Shown: positions 1 through 9,450, numbered from the stretch's first letter. The stretch is DNA of 64,000 nucleotides from Hydrocarboniphaga sp. (GCF_028291725.1 NZ_JAQGNT010000002.1:124001-188000), one strand, 5' to 3'. Numbers and translations: made by a program. The notes: generated by a model from the sequence alone, not told the origin.

Positions 1-1031
1 CGCGCCAGCGCGCGATCCTTCTCGAAGATGCCGCGATATTCCTGGTAGGTGGTCGAGCCCATGCAGCGCAGCTCACCCGTGGACAGCAGCGGCTTGAGCA
101 GGTTGGACGCATCCATGACACCGCCGCTGGCCGCGCCGGCACCGATGATCATGTGGATCTCGTCGATGAACACGATCGCGCCCGGCTGCGTGGTCAGCTC
201 GGTCATCACCGCTTTGAAACGCTTCTCGAAGTCGCCGCGATACTTGGTGCCGGCGATCAGGCTGCCGAGATCCAGGCTGTAAACAACGCTGCCGCGCAGC
301 AGATCAGGCACGCGGTCTTCGATGATCAGCCAGGCCAGGCCTTCAGCGATCGCGGTCTTGCCGACGCCGGCCTCCCCAACCAGCAGCGGGTTGTTCTTGC
401 GCCTACGGCACAGCGTCTGCATGACGCGCTCGATTTCCTGCTCACGGCCGATCAGCGGATCGATCTGGCCGCGCGCAGCGCGCTCGTTCAGATTCACCGC
501 GAACTGTTCCAGCGCGGTCTTGCCGCTGGCCTTGCCGTCTTCCTTGTCCTCGTTGTCCTGCGACGCCTCGGGTGCCGGCTGCGGCGCCTGGCTGTTGTTC
601 TTGGCGATGCCGTGGCTGATGAAGTTGACCACGTCGAGCCGCGTTACGCCCTGCTCGTTGAGCAGATAGACCGCGTGGGTGTCTTTTTCGGCGAACAGCG
701 CGACCAGCACGTTGAGCGTGGTGACCTGCTTTTTACCCGCCGCCTGCACGTGGTAGATCGCGCGCTGCAGCACACGCTGGAACGACAGCGTCGGCTGCAC
801 TTCGACCTGATCGGCCGATTCGCGGTTGGAGTGGATGTTCTGACGGATGTAGTCGCGCAGTGCCTGCTCGAGTTTTTCGAGATCGGCGCCACCGCCACTC
901 AGCACTTCCGACACGTTGGTATCGGACAACAGGGCCAGCAGCAGATGTTCGACGGTCAGCAGTTCGTGGCCTTCACCACGAGCGGCCAAGAACGCGGCGT
1001 CCAATGCTTTCTGGAGTTCATCGCTGAGCAT
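1..1031 (-). CDS. clpA: ATP-dependent Clp protease ATPase subunit ClpA (N-terminal part, cut by window edge)
   Basis: ClpA is the AAA+ unfoldase that feeds substrates, including N-end-rule proteins handed over by ClpS, into the ClpP peptidase in the cytoplasm. About 343 N-terminal residues are visible: the Clp N domain (about 1-145), a Gln/Glu/Asp-rich linker, and the first AAA+ module with Walker A GEAGVGKT at residues 219-226 and a Walker B FIDEIH near residue 290. The rest of D1 and all of D2 lie beyond position 1. The ATG overlaps the clpS stop by one base (TAATG), so the two are translationally coupled. The identification is secure. Confidence 0.96.
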   Translation of the reverse strand, partial: MLSDELQKALDAAFLAARGEGHELLTVEHLLLALLSDTNVSEVLSGGGADLEKLEQALRDYIRQNIHSNRESADQVEVQPTLSFQRVLQRAIYHVQAAGKKQVTTLNVLVALFAEKDTHAVYLLNEQGVTRLDVVNFISHGIAKNNSQAPQPAPEASQDNEDKEDGKASGKTALEQFAVNLNERAARGQIDPLIGREQEIERVMQTLCRRRKNNPLLVGEAGVGKTAIAEGLAWLIIEDRVPDLLRGSVVYSLDLGSLIAGTKYRGDFEKRFKAVMTELTTQPGAIVFIDEIHMIIGAGAASGGVMDASNLLKPLLSTGELRCMGSTTYQEYRGIFEKDRALA

Positions 1032-1357
1032 TAAGCTTTCTCCATGACGGTGAGCAGCGGGTGCTGATGCTTACGGGCGTAGGCGTTTACCTGAGCAGTC
1101 TTGGTTTCCGCGATCTCCACCGGGAAAATCCCGGCGGTGCCGCGGCCCTTGGTGTGAACGTGGAGCATGATCTGCACCGCCGCCTCCCGGGTGTGATGAA
1201 AAAACTGCTGCAAGACCTGGACCACGAACTCCATCGGCGTGAAGTCGTCGTTGACGACGATCACTTTGTACATCGGCGGCTGCTGCAGGCGCGGCTTGGC
1301 TTCCTCTACGGCGAGGTCGCGAAGTTCGTCACGCTGGGTATTGCTGCTGCGGCTCAT
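1031..1357 (-). CDS. clpS: ClpS adaptor for the ClpAP protease
   Basis: ClpS binds N-end-rule degrons and delivers them to ClpA. The 108-residue product has the usual length. It shows the ClpS core [17 protein letters not shown], including the degron pocket Asn36-Asp37-Asp38 and His66, positions that match the family closely. The reading frame stays open for 56 codons further upstream, but that part is Arg/Cys-rich and unlike ClpS, so the ATG at 1357 ([11 protein letters not shown]) is chosen. It is directly upstream of and overlaps clpA. No cspD gene lies on its divergent side, although that is the common gammaproteobacterial arrangement. Confidence 0.95.
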   Translation of the reverse strand: MSRSSNTQRDELRDLAVEEAKPRLQQPPMYKVIVVNDDFTPMEFVVQVLQQFFHHTREAAVQIMLHVHTKGRGTAGIFPVEIAETKTAQVNAYARKHQHPLLTVMEKA

Positions 1358-1696
1358 GGTCCTAGTGTAGCGCTGTACATGTAAAAAACGAGGCCGCCGG
1401 ACATGACAGCTCGCGACTCTTGCGGGCCGGCTCGCGCGCCGCCGCCTGGCCACGCCCGACATCGCCTTGCACGTCTGATGGGACCAAAGCAATCTGGTTT
1501 CAGATACCAACAATTCAAGTGCCATTCCAGGCGCCGCCGGCTACGTTACCGATGGCGACGCATGGCAACACTTCGGCAACCACCGGCGCAATTCGTTCCT
1601 GCATCACGGTGTTGCGCAGGCTGCGCCGCGGGTTGGAGACCGAACCCGGGTTTATCCCGCTGTTATCCGTAACAAACAGCAGGTTATGATGGCCTT
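1358..1696. other. Divergent intergenic region between clpS and gspC
   Basis: This is a 339-base gap between leftward clpS and rightward gspC, and no convincing gene is seen in it. A TATGAT hexamer at 1685-1690 could be a gspC -10 box with a weak TTATCC at -35. If so, transcription would begin at or almost at the gspC ATG (1697), which has no clear Shine-Dalgarno, so a leaderless message is possible. This promoter reading is only suggestive. Confidence 0.3.
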
Positions 1697-2602
1697 ATGA
1701 CCTCTTTGGCCGATAACCTGCCGCGCACGCTTGCGCTCGCCTACGAGCGCCACGGGCGCTGGCTGCCGGCCGCGGCGAAGGTTCTGTTCGCGCTTTTGCT
1801 GGCGCGGCTGCTCGCGGAGTTCGTCTGGCTGTGGGTGCCCGCCCCTGAGGCCAGTGCCTGGAAACCGGCGCCGCCGGCCATCAGCGCCGCCAATACTCCG
1901 ACGGCGGCCAGCGGCCCCAATGCCGAGCTGATCGCCGGCGCCCATCTGTTCGGTGATTATCAGGCGCCGGCCGATCCGGCGCTCGACCAGATGGACAAGG
2001 CGCCGGACACGCGCCTGAGCCTGAACCTGCTCGGCATTCTCGCCGCCGATCGCGACCAGGAGTCGCGCGCGCTGATCGGCACTCAGGATGGCGAGGAGAA
2101 GCCCTACTCAGTGGGCGACGATGTCGTCCGCGGCGTTAACCTGCAAGCGATCTTCCCGGACCGCGTAATCCTGGCGCGCAACGGCCAGCTCGAAACCCTG
2201 CGCCTGGACAAGGACCGCGCCGGAGCGCCGCTGGCCGCTGGACCGGGCACCGCATCGGCAGTCCAGCAACAGGCCGGCAATCCGGACACCGCCCAGATGC
2301 TCGGCAACATCCGCGACCAGCTGCTGAACGACCCGAGCAAGGCTTCGGACTACCTGCGCATCCAGCCCGCCAACGTCAATGGGCAGCAGCGCGGTTATCG
2401 TATCTACCCGGGGCGGGACCGCTCGGTATTCAACGGCGCCGGTCTGCGGCCGGGCGACTTGGTGACCTCGGTCAATGGCGTGCAACTGGACGATCCGTCG
2501 CGAGCCCTGCAGATGCTGGGCGATCTGAGCTCGGCCAATACGCTGAATCTGACGGTCGAACGCGGCGGTTCGCAGCAGGCGATCACCATCAACATGAATT
2601 AA
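1697..2602 (+). CDS. gspC: Type II secretion system inner-membrane protein GspC
   Basis: GspC links the inner-membrane platform of the type II secretion system to the outer-membrane secretin GspD. The 301-residue protein shows a short cytoplasmic N terminus, one transmembrane segment (about 25-47, AAAKVLFALLLARLLAEFVW), a periplasmic HR domain (about 75-165, SLNLLGILAADRDQESRALIG) and a C-terminal PDZ-like domain (about 210-300, GAGLRPGDLVTSVNGVQLDD). It is the first gene of gspC-D-E-F, followed after 88 bases by gspD. The start codon has no strong ribosome-binding site. Family, order and topology agree. Confidence 0.93.
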   Translation: MTSLADNLPRTLALAYERHGRWLPAAAKVLFALLLARLLAEFVWLWVPAPEASAWKPAPPAISAANTPTAASGPNAELIAGAHLFGDYQAPADPALDQMDKAPDTRLSLNLLGILAADRDQESRALIGTQDGEEKPYSVGDDVVRGVNLQAIFPDRVILARNGQLETLRLDKDRAGAPLAAGPGTASAVQQQAGNPDTAQMLGNIRDQLLNDPSKASDYLRIQPANVNGQQRGYRIYPGRDRSVFNGAGLRPGDLVTSVNGVQLDDPSRALQMLGDLSSANTLNLTVERGGSQQAITINMN

Positions 2603-2690
2603 GCGGTCTGATTCAACATAGCGCGCAACGTTCTAACGTTGTTCATTTTCTGATGATTCGTTTTTGTTTCGGGGATCTGTCGAAGCTCTC

Positions 2691-4799
2691 ATGACGCCTT
2701 CCATCTATGCGCGGCGCGCACGCGCCGCTGTGCTGCTCCTGCTGGGTTCGATGTGCGCCGTGCTGCCGGCATGGGCGCAGGTGACGCTGAACCTGAAGGA
2801 CGCCGACATCAACACGCTGATCGCGACGGTCTCCGAGGTCACCGGCAAGAACTTCATCGTCGACCCGCGCGTCAAGGGCAAGGTCACGGTGATTTCGTCG
2901 AGCCCGATGGATGCGGCCGGCGTTTATGAAACCTTCCTGGCGGTGCTGCAGGTGCAGGGCTTCGCCGCGATTCCCGCCGGCGAGTCGATCAAGATCGTGC
3001 CCGAGACCAATGCGCGCCAGGACGGCGGCAGCTACAACTCCAGCGGCGAGGGCCTGGCGATCGACGAGGTCGTCACCCACGTCTACAACATCCAGAACGT
3101 GTCAGCCGCACAGCTGGTGCCGATCCTGCGTCCGCTGGTGCCGCAGTGGGGCCACCTCGCCGCCTACGCGCCGTCGAACATGCTGATCATCTCGGACCGC
3201 GCGGCGAACGTCGTTCGCCTCGAGAAGCTGATCCGGCAGATCGACCAGTCCAGCGACCGCGACATCGAGATGGTGCACCTGAAGAATGCCGGCGCCGCCG
3301 ACATGGTACGCACCTTGACCGCCCTGACCCAGGGCGACAAAAACCAGGACCCGAGCGTCAAGCCGGCGATCGTACTGGCCGACGAGCGCTCCAACAACGT
3401 GCTGGTCGGCGGCGACAAGGCCGACCGTCAGAAGATGATCGATATCATCCGGCAGCTCGACGTCGAGATCGGCGAAGGCGGCGCGACCCAGGTCTACTAC
3501 CTGAACTACGGCAGCGCCGAAAACCTGGCGCCGATCCTGGAGGGCTACGCCCAACAGGTGAATACCGAAGGCAAGACCGGCGCTGCTGCTGCGGCGCCGA
3601 CTTCGAGCGGGTCCAACGCCAATGGCGTCAAGGTGCTTGCCGACAAGGAAACCAATTCGCTGATCATCACCGCGCCGCCGAAAGCGATGCGCCTGATCCG
3701 CGACGTCATCGCGCAGCTCGACGTGCGCCGCTCGCAGGTGCTGGTCGATGGCATCATCGCGGAAGTCAGCGCCGACAAATCCAGCCAGCTCGGCGTCGAC
3801 TGGGCGGTTTTCAACGGCAACACGATCGCCGCTGCCGGCATCCTCAATCCGACCACGCTGACGGCCATCGCCAGCGCCAGCGCGGCGACCAGCACCACCG
3901 CGGCGGTTGCCGGCGCGCTCAGCCAGGGCATCAATATCGGCGGCGGCGCTCTCAGCAGTGGCGGCACCACGTTCGCGCTGTTGCTCAAGGCGCTCAAGGG
4001 CGACGGCAACACCAACGTGCTGTCGCAGCCCTCGCTGACCACGCTCGACAACCAGGAAGCCGAATTCTCGGTCGGCCAGGAAGTCCCGTTCCTGACCGGT
4101 TCCTACAGCAACACCGGCACCAGCAGCACCAGCGGCTCGGTCAACCCATTCCAGACCATCGAGCGCAAGGACGTCGGCCTGACCCTGGGCATCACGCCGC
4201 AGATCAACCAGGGCAATACGATCAAGCTCAAGCTCAAACTCGAGATCTCCAGCCTGGCCGCGAATTCGACCTCGGCCGTCGACCTGGTGACCAACAAGCG
4301 CACCTTGAGCAATACCGTCACCGTCGAAGACGGCCAGATCCTCGTGCTGGGCGGGCTGATCGACGACTCGCTCAACGACAGCCGTTCGGGCGTGCCCTTC
4401 ATCAGCGACATTCCGCTGCTCGGCTCGCTATTCAAGTACCGCTCGGTGCAGCGCACCAAGCGCAACCTGATGGTGTTCATCCGCCCAGCGATCGTACGCA
4501 CGCAGGCGCAGGGCGATTACTACACACGCCGCAAGTACGACTCGGCGCGCGAAGCGCAGTTGAACGGCACGGCCGGATCGATCCCGCTGATTGGCGGCAC
4601 GCGTCCGGTGATGCCGGGCTTCGATACCGCTGCGCGCGATCATATGCCGGCCAGCGTACCGCCACCGGGCGCGCTGCCCGGTGCCGCGCCGCCGGCCACA
4701 CCGGATTCCGAACCGATCAACGTACCGACGACGACCCGGCCCATCCCGCTGCTGCCGGAAGGCGAGAGCACCGTCGTTACGCCGACCGGCCGGCGGTAA
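2691..4799 (+). CDS. gspD: Type II secretion system secretin GspD
   Basis: This is the outer-membrane secretin that forms the exit channel. The 702-residue product starts with a cleavable signal peptide (ending PAWA-Q near residue 29), which is why the ATG at 2691 is chosen over an upstream TTG at 2664. It continues with the N0 domain (LKDADINTLIATVSEVTGKN) and repeated N1-N3 ring domains. The C-terminal secretin domain carries VGQEVPFLTGSY and the signature VPFISDIPLLGSLFKYRS. The last 100 residues are Pro/Ala-rich, as in many GspD tails. gspE follows after 7 bases. Confidence 0.95.
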   Translation: MTPSIYARRARAAVLLLLGSMCAVLPAWAQVTLNLKDADINTLIATVSEVTGKNFIVDPRVKGKVTVISSSPMDAAGVYETFLAVLQVQGFAAIPAGESIKIVPETNARQDGGSYNSSGEGLAIDEVVTHVYNIQNVSAAQLVPILRPLVPQWGHLAAYAPSNMLIISDRAANVVRLEKLIRQIDQSSDRDIEMVHLKNAGAADMVRTLTALTQGDKNQDPSVKPAIVLADERSNNVLVGGDKADRQKMIDIIRQLDVEIGEGGATQVYYLNYGSAENLAPILEGYAQQVNTEGKTGAAAAAPTSSGSNANGVKVLADKETNSLIITAPPKAMRLIRDVIAQLDVRRSQVLVDGIIAEVSADKSSQLGVDWAVFNGNTIAAAGILNPTTLTAIASASAATSTTAAVAGALSQGINIGGGALSSGGTTFALLLKALKGDGNTNVLSQPSLTTLDNQEAEFSVGQEVPFLTGSYSNTGTSSTSGSVNPFQTIERKDVGLTLGITPQINQGNTIKLKLKLEISSLAANSTSAVDLVTNKRTLSNTVTVEDGQILVLGGLIDDSLNDSRSGVPFISDIPLLGSLFKYRSVQRTKRNLMVFIRPAIVRTQAQGDYYTRRKYDSAREAQLNGTAGSIPLIGGTRPVMPGFDTAARDHMPASVPPPGALPGAAPPATPDSEPINVPTTTRPIPLLPEGESTVVTPTGRR

Positions 4800-4806
4800 A
4801 CCAATA

Positions 4807-6294
4807 ATGGAACCGATGCTGCGACGTCCGCCGTTCGCGTTTGCCAAACGGCATGGCCTGATCGTCTCCGAGGATCTCGGCGACCACGTGCTGGTCGCGG
4901 CGCGTCCCGGCGCGCAAATCGAAGCGCTGCAGGAGACGCGTCGCTTCATCGGCCGCCCGGTGCGCCTGAAGAACCTCACCGTCGCCGAGTTCGACGCACT
5001 GCTGTCGCGCACCTACGAAGGCCAGACCGCGGCAACCGCGAGCCTGATGGAAGGGCTCAACGACGAGGAAGACACCGACCTCAACGCAATCGCGCACCAG
5101 CTGCAGGAAAACCAGGATCTGCTGGAATCCAGCGACGACGCGCCGGTGATCAAGTTCATCAACGGCCTGCTGGTCGAAGCGATCAAGGAAAATGCCTCGG
5201 ATATTCACGTCGAGACTTTCGAGAATCGGCTGACGGTGCGCTTCCGCGTCGACGGCGTGCTGCGCGAAATCATGTCGCCGCCGCGCGCGCTGGCGCCGCG
5301 CCTGGTGTCGCGCATCAAGGTCATGGCCAAGCTCGACATCGCCGAGAAGCGTCTGCCGCAGGACGGCCGCATCAGTCGTGCGTTCGGCGGCCGCAAGGTC
5401 GACGTGCGCGTGTCGACGATCCCGACCGGCGTGAATGCCGAGCGCGTGGTGATGCGTATTCTCGACAAGCAAGCCGATCGCCTGGATCTCGAACACCTGG
5501 GTATCGATGCGCAGCAGATCGAAATGCTGCGCCGGATCATCTTCAAGCCCTACGGCATCATGCTGGTCACCGGCCCGACCGGCTCGGGCAAGACGACGAC
5601 GCTGTACTCGGCGCTGAGCGTGCTGAACGATCGCAGCCGCAACATCATGACGGTCGAAGATCCGATCGAGTACTACATCGACGGCGTCGGCCAGTCGCAG
5701 GTCAACACCAAGGTCGAGATGACCTTCGCGCGCGGCCTGCGCGCGATCCTGCGTCAGGATCCGGACGTGGTGATGATCGGTGAAATCCGTGATCTGGAAA
5801 CCGCCGAAATCGCCGTGCAGGCCTCGCAGACCGGTCACCTGGTGCTGTCGACCTTGCACACCAACACAGCGGTCGGCGCAGTCACGCGCCTGCGCGACAT
5901 GGGCGTCGAGCCCTATCAGCTGAGTTCGTCGCTGGTCGGCCTGATGGCGCAGCGCCTGGTGCGCACCTTGTGCAAGCACTGTAAACAGCCGTATCAGGCC
6001 AGCGTGACCGAAAAGGAACAGCTCGCCGTCGATGTGCATGCGCCGCTGACGCTGTACAAGCCGGTCGGCTGCCCGCTGTGCCGGCACATGGGCTTTCTCG
6101 GCCGCAGCGGCATCCACGAAATCATCGAGATGGATCGCAAGCTCGAGAGCATGATCCACGACGGCAGCAGCGAGCAGGCGCTGGAAGACTACGCACGCAG
6201 CCGCGGCCCCGGCATCCTGCAGTCCGGCCGCCACAAAGTGATCGCGGGTCACACCACCTTGCGCGAAGTGCTGCGCGTGACCGTCGAAGAGTAA
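4807..6294 (+). CDS. gspE: Type II secretion system ATPase GspE
   Basis: GspE is the cytoplasmic hexameric ATPase powering pseudopilus assembly. The 495-residue sequence has an N1E region, a linker, Walker A GPTGSGKTTT from residue 256, the Asp box and Walker B/His box (DPDVVMIGEIRDLETAEIA, then TLHTNTAVGAVTRL), and the tetracysteine zinc motif C389-x2-C392 ... C422-x2-C425. The frame is open upstream through the end of gspD, but the ATG at 4807 matches family length. Its TAA overlaps the gspF ATG by one base. Confidence 0.95.
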   Translation: MEPMLRRPPFAFAKRHGLIVSEDLGDHVLVAARPGAQIEALQETRRFIGRPVRLKNLTVAEFDALLSRTYEGQTAATASLMEGLNDEEDTDLNAIAHQLQENQDLLESSDDAPVIKFINGLLVEAIKENASDIHVETFENRLTVRFRVDGVLREIMSPPRALAPRLVSRIKVMAKLDIAEKRLPQDGRISRAFGGRKVDVRVSTIPTGVNAERVVMRILDKQADRLDLEHLGIDAQQIEMLRRIIFKPYGIMLVTGPTGSGKTTTLYSALSVLNDRSRNIMTVEDPIEYYIDGVGQSQVNTKVEMTFARGLRAILRQDPDVVMIGEIRDLETAEIAVQASQTGHLVLSTLHTNTAVGAVTRLRDMGVEPYQLSSSLVGLMAQRLVRTLCKHCKQPYQASVTEKEQLAVDVHAPLTLYKPVGCPLCRHMGFLGRSGIHEIIEMDRKLESMIHDGSSEQALEDYARSRGPGILQSGRHKVIAGHTTLREVLRVTVEE

Positions 6295-7511
6295 TGCCCG
6301 CTTACGAGTACAGCGCACTCAACGCCAAAGGTCGCCAGGAAAAAGGACTGATCGAAGGCGACAGCCCACGCCAGGCGCGGCAGGTATTGCGTGACCGCGG
6401 GCTGACCGTGCTCGCGGTCGAGCAGGTCTCGGACAAGGCCGCGGCTCAGCAGTCGTCGGTGTTCAACAATCGGGGCAGCATCAGCAGCACCGAGCTGTCG
6501 CTGTTCACGCGCCAGCTGGCGACGCTGGTGCGTTCCGGACTTCCGCTGGACGAGTCGCTGGCAGCGGTGTCGCAGCAGAGCGAATCCAAGCGCGTCAAAC
6601 GCATTGCGCTCGGCGTGCGCAGCGGCGTGCTCGAAGGCAGCACTTTGGCGCTGGCGCTTAACCAGTTTCCGAACGCATTTCCGCCGCTGTTCCGCGCCAC
6701 TGTCGAGGCCGGCGAGCAGTCCGGCAAACTCGACAACATCCTCGAGCGCCTCGCCGAATACGTCGAGAAACGCCAGGTGATGCGCAACAAGGTGATGCTC
6801 GCGGCGGTGTATCCGGCGATCCTGACCCTGGTCGCGATCGGCGTCGTCGTGCTGCTGCTGACCTATGTCGTGCCGCAGGTCGTCGGTGTTTACGCCGACA
6901 TCAAGGCCGACCTGCCACCGCTGACCACGGGCCTGATCGCGCTGAGCAATTTCCTGCGCGACTACGGCGTGTTTATGGTGATCGGCATCGTCATCGGCGG
7001 CTTCAGCTTCAACCGCATGATGCGCAACGACTCATTCAAGCGGAAAATGCATTTGCGCCAGCTCGGCCTGCCGCTGGTCGGCCGGCTGACGCGCGGCGCC
7101 AACACCGGCCGTTTCACGCGCACGCTCGGAATCCTGTTTGGCAGCGGCGTGCCGATCCTCGAGGCGATGCGCATCGGAACCCAGGTCGTCACCAACCTGC
7201 CGATGCGCGAAGCGATCGAGGTTGCCGCCCGCAAGGTCCGCGAAGGCGGCAGCCTGCATCGCTCACTGGCCGAGAGCAAGCTGTTCCCGCCAATCACCGT
7301 GCACCTGATCGCCAGCGGCGAATCATCGGGCCGTCTCGACGAAATGCTCGATCGCGCCGCAGAAAACCAGGAGCGCGAAGTCGAGACCCTGGTCGCCGCA
7401 ATGATGGGTATTTTCGAGCCCGTGCTGATTCTGGCTATGGGCGGCATCGTGCTGGTGATCGTGCTGGCGATCCTGCTGCCGATCTTCGATTTGAATCAGC
7501 TGGTGAAGTAG
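6294..7511 (+). CDS. gspF: Type II secretion system inner-membrane platform protein GspF
   Basis: GspF is the polytopic platform protein that couples GspE to pseudopilin assembly. The 405-residue product starts MPAYEYSALNAKGRQEKGLI, the typical GspF N terminus. It carries two T2SSF domains (about 72-195 and 275-397) with transmembrane segments near residues 168-195, 220-245 and 375-398. The start codon overlaps the gspE stop. Unusually, no pseudopilin genes (gspG-K) or gspL/M follow: the operon ends here at a palindromic repeat and convergent plsX. Confidence 0.95.
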   Translation: MPAYEYSALNAKGRQEKGLIEGDSPRQARQVLRDRGLTVLAVEQVSDKAAAQQSSVFNNRGSISSTELSLFTRQLATLVRSGLPLDESLAAVSQQSESKRVKRIALGVRSGVLEGSTLALALNQFPNAFPPLFRATVEAGEQSGKLDNILERLAEYVEKRQVMRNKVMLAAVYPAILTLVAIGVVVLLLTYVVPQVVGVYADIKADLPPLTTGLIALSNFLRDYGVFMVIGIVIGGFSFNRMMRNDSFKRKMHLRQLGLPLVGRLTRGANTGRFTRTLGILFGSGVPILEAMRIGTQVVTNLPMREAIEVAARKVREGGSLHRSLAESKLFPPITVHLIASGESSGRLDEMLDRAAENQEREVETLVAAMMGIFEPVLILAMGGIVLVIVLAILLPIFDLNQLVK

Positions 7512-7520
7512 TGCGCCGAT

Positions 7521-7587
7521 GTTGGGGTTCGCTGTGCTCACCCCAACAAAGGCATCGTAGGTTGGGGTGAGCGCAGCGAACCCCAAC
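7521..7587. repeat. Paired REP-like palindromes between gspF and plsX
   Basis: Two 27-base units with GTTGGGG/CCCCAAC ends lie at 7521-7547 and 7561-7587 in opposite orientation. Each is an imperfect palindrome around GCTGTGC or GCGCAGC, and together they can fold into one long hairpin. The same family occurs at 19457-19534. Both loci are between gene ends, so a terminator-like role for the convergent gspF and plsX is plausible. No transposase for the element is present in the window. Confidence 0.8.
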
Positions 7588-7595
7588 AGACACGA

Positions 7596-8627
7596 TCAGG
7601 CCTTGAATGCCCCCGGCAACCCGGAACTCGCCAGCAGCTTGCTGATCCGCATCGGCACGTCTTTCTCGACTTCCTTCAGCGCCACTTCGAGCGCACTGCC
7701 GAACGACAGCGCGTCGGCGCTGCCATGCGACTTGATCACGATGCCCTGCAGTCCGACGAAGCTGGCGCCGTTGTAGCGCCGCGGATCGATGCGCCGCGAC
7801 AGCGCTTTCAGTGCCGGCATCGCCGCCGCCGCTCCGGCACGCGTGAACACGTTGCGATCGAATTCCTCGCGCATGAACTGACGGATCAGCTTGGCGACGC
7901 CCTCGCCGGTTTTCAGCGCGACGTTGCCGGCGAAACCGTCGCAGACGACGACATCGAGATCCGAGAAGAACACGCCGTCGCCTTCGACGAAGCCGACGTA
8001 GTTGATCGTCGATTTCTGCAGCAGCGCGGCGGCGCTGCGGATCGTGTCATTGCCCTTGATTTCTTCGGCACCGATGTTCAGCAACGCCACGCGCGGGCGT
8101 TCCACGCCGTTCACCGCCGTGACCAGGGCGGAGCCCATCACCGCGAACTGCACCAGCTGTTCGGGCGTGCATTCGGCATTCGCACCGAGATCCAGCATAT
8201 GCACCGGGCGAAGCACCGCCGGCAGCGCCGAGACAATCGCCGGGCGATCGATACCGGGCAGCGTTTTCAGCACGAAACGCGCGGTCGCCATCAGCGCGCC
8301 GGTATTGCCGGCGGACACCGCGGCGCTGGCCTGCCCGGCCTTGACCAGGTTGATGGCGACGCGCATCGAGGAATCTTTCTTGTGCCGCAGCGCCTTGGCC
8401 GGAGACTCGTCCATGGCCACGACTTCGCTGGTGTGCTGCAGGCTCAGGCGCTTGCCCGGCTGCCAGCGCGTATCGAGCAGCGCCGCGCGGAGCCGTACTT
8501 GATCGCCTACCAGCACGATATGCAGCTTTTTATGCTGCTCCAGGCACGACAAAGCGGCGGGCACGGTCACTGATAGACCGTGATCGCCGCTCATGGCGTC
8601 TACTGCGAGAACGACGGGCGCGGCCAT
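7596..8627 (-). CDS. plsX: Phosphate acyltransferase PlsX
   Basis: PlsX converts acyl-ACP to acyl-phosphate, the donor for the first step of phospholipid synthesis. The 343-residue protein begins with the diagnostic VLAVDAMSGDHG motif and contains the conserved ALRHKKDSSMR, AAVSAGNTGALMA and GFAGNVALKTGEG segments. Length is normal. It is the last gene of the leftward yceD-rpmF-plsX operon, 26 bases after rpmF. In many proteobacteria fabH-fabD-fabG-acpP follow, but here the next gene is convergent gspF, so the fatty-acid synthesis genes must lie elsewhere. Confidence 0.96.
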   Translation of the reverse strand: MAAPVVLAVDAMSGDHGLSVTVPAALSCLEQHKKLHIVLVGDQVRLRAALLDTRWQPGKRLSLQHTSEVVAMDESPAKALRHKKDSSMRVAINLVKAGQASAAVSAGNTGALMATARFVLKTLPGIDRPAIVSALPAVLRPVHMLDLGANAECTPEQLVQFAVMGSALVTAVNGVERPRVALLNIGAEEIKGNDTIRSAAALLQKSTINYVGFVEGDGVFFSDLDVVVCDGFAGNVALKTGEGVAKLIRQFMREEFDRNVFTRAGAAAAMPALKALSRRIDPRRYNGASFVGLQGIVIKSHGSADALSFGSALEVALKEVEKDVPMRISKLLASSGLPGAFKA

Positions 8628-8653
8628 CTTCGGTTACGCGCCGCCTTAGAGGA

Positions 8654-8848
8654 TTAATCCTCGGTTGATTCCGGTGCAGACTTGTCGATCACCTTGCGGC
8701 CACGGTAATAACCGTCGGCCGTCACGTGGTGACGCAGATGCGTTTCGCCCGAGGTCGGATCGACCGACAGGGTCGGCGCCGACAGCGCGTCGTGGGAACG
8801 ACGGTGGCCGCGATAGGAACGGGACTTCTTGGATTTTGCGACTGCCAT
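8654..8848 (-). CDS. rpmF: 50S ribosomal protein L32
   Basis: L32 is a small protein of the large ribosomal subunit. The 64-residue product [20 protein letters not shown] has the expected basic N terminus. It lacks the C-x2-C zinc knuckle, as is usual for gammaproteobacterial L32. It lies between yceD (39-base gap) and plsX (26-base gap), the standard gene order. The recognition is secure. Confidence 0.96.
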   Translation of the reverse strand: MAVAKSKKSRSYRGHRRSHDALSAPTLSVDPTSGETHLRHHVTADGYYRGRKVIDKSAPESTED

Positions 8849-8887
8849 GACGACTTCCTTCGGGCCTTATTTTTTCGCCCGTAATGT

Positions 8888-9385
8888 TTACTTCAGCTCT
8901 TTCTTCAATTGCGCAAACGGGTTCGGCTTTTTGGCCTTGACCGCTGGCGCCGGCTCCGGCGCATCCGCCGCCGCCTGCTCGCAGGCCTGGCAGCGCGGCA
9001 ACATCGGCAGCGCCAGCAGCACCTCGTCCTCGACGACCTCCACCAGAGGTAGACGATCATCATCGACCTGATAAGGGTCGGCGTCCTGTAACACTTGCTT
9101 TGCTTCGGCCTCGCTGCGTACCAGTCGAAGATCGACATCCACCTTGAGCGGCCAGGCGAACACCGCTTCGCATCGGCTGCACTGCAAATCCAGGCTGCCC
9201 CGCAACTCGCCTCTCAGCCAGTTGCCAATAGCGTCCCGCACCAGCCCCAGCGATACCTGCATGCCCTGCGACGGGCCGGCCAGTTCGAGCCTGAGCCGCA
9301 GCAATTGCTGCGGGTCGACCTCACCGGCGTATTGCTCGGACCTTGCGAGGCCTTGGCTAACCTTTATGTACTGTGGGAGTGCCAT
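8888..9385 (-). CDS. yceD: YceD/DUF177 family 23S rRNA accumulation protein
   Basis: YceD-family proteins are needed for normal 23S rRNA accumulation and are nearly always found upstream of rpmF. The 165-residue protein has the DUF177 layout, including DLQCSRCEAVFAWPL in the middle and a second Cys pair (PRCQACE), followed by a basic tail ending QLKKELK. The ATG at 9385 (MALPQYIKV) is preferred; an in-frame GTG at 9397 would add four residues and neither has a clear Shine-Dalgarno. It heads the yceD-rpmF-plsX operon and is divergent from maf, 65 bases away. Confidence 0.9.
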   Translation of the reverse strand: MALPQYIKVSQGLARSEQYAGEVDPQQLLRLRLELAGPSQGMQVSLGLVRDAIGNWLRGELRGSLDLQCSRCEAVFAWPLKVDVDLRLVRSEAEAKQVLQDADPYQVDDDRLPLVEVVEDEVLLALPMLPRCQACEQAAADAPEPAPAVKAKKPNPFAQLKKELK

Positions 9386-9450
9386 AAGCGGATTCACCAG
9401 GGGCGCGGATGATAGAGTTCGCCCCCCACAATGTCAAAGCTTTCCTCACC

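Noticed and set aside
3146-4807. 553-codon frame inside gspD, and a 513-codon antisense frame in gspE (4777-6318)
   Set aside because: Both are shadows of secure secretion genes, with Arg/Gln/Pro-rich compositions and no motifs.
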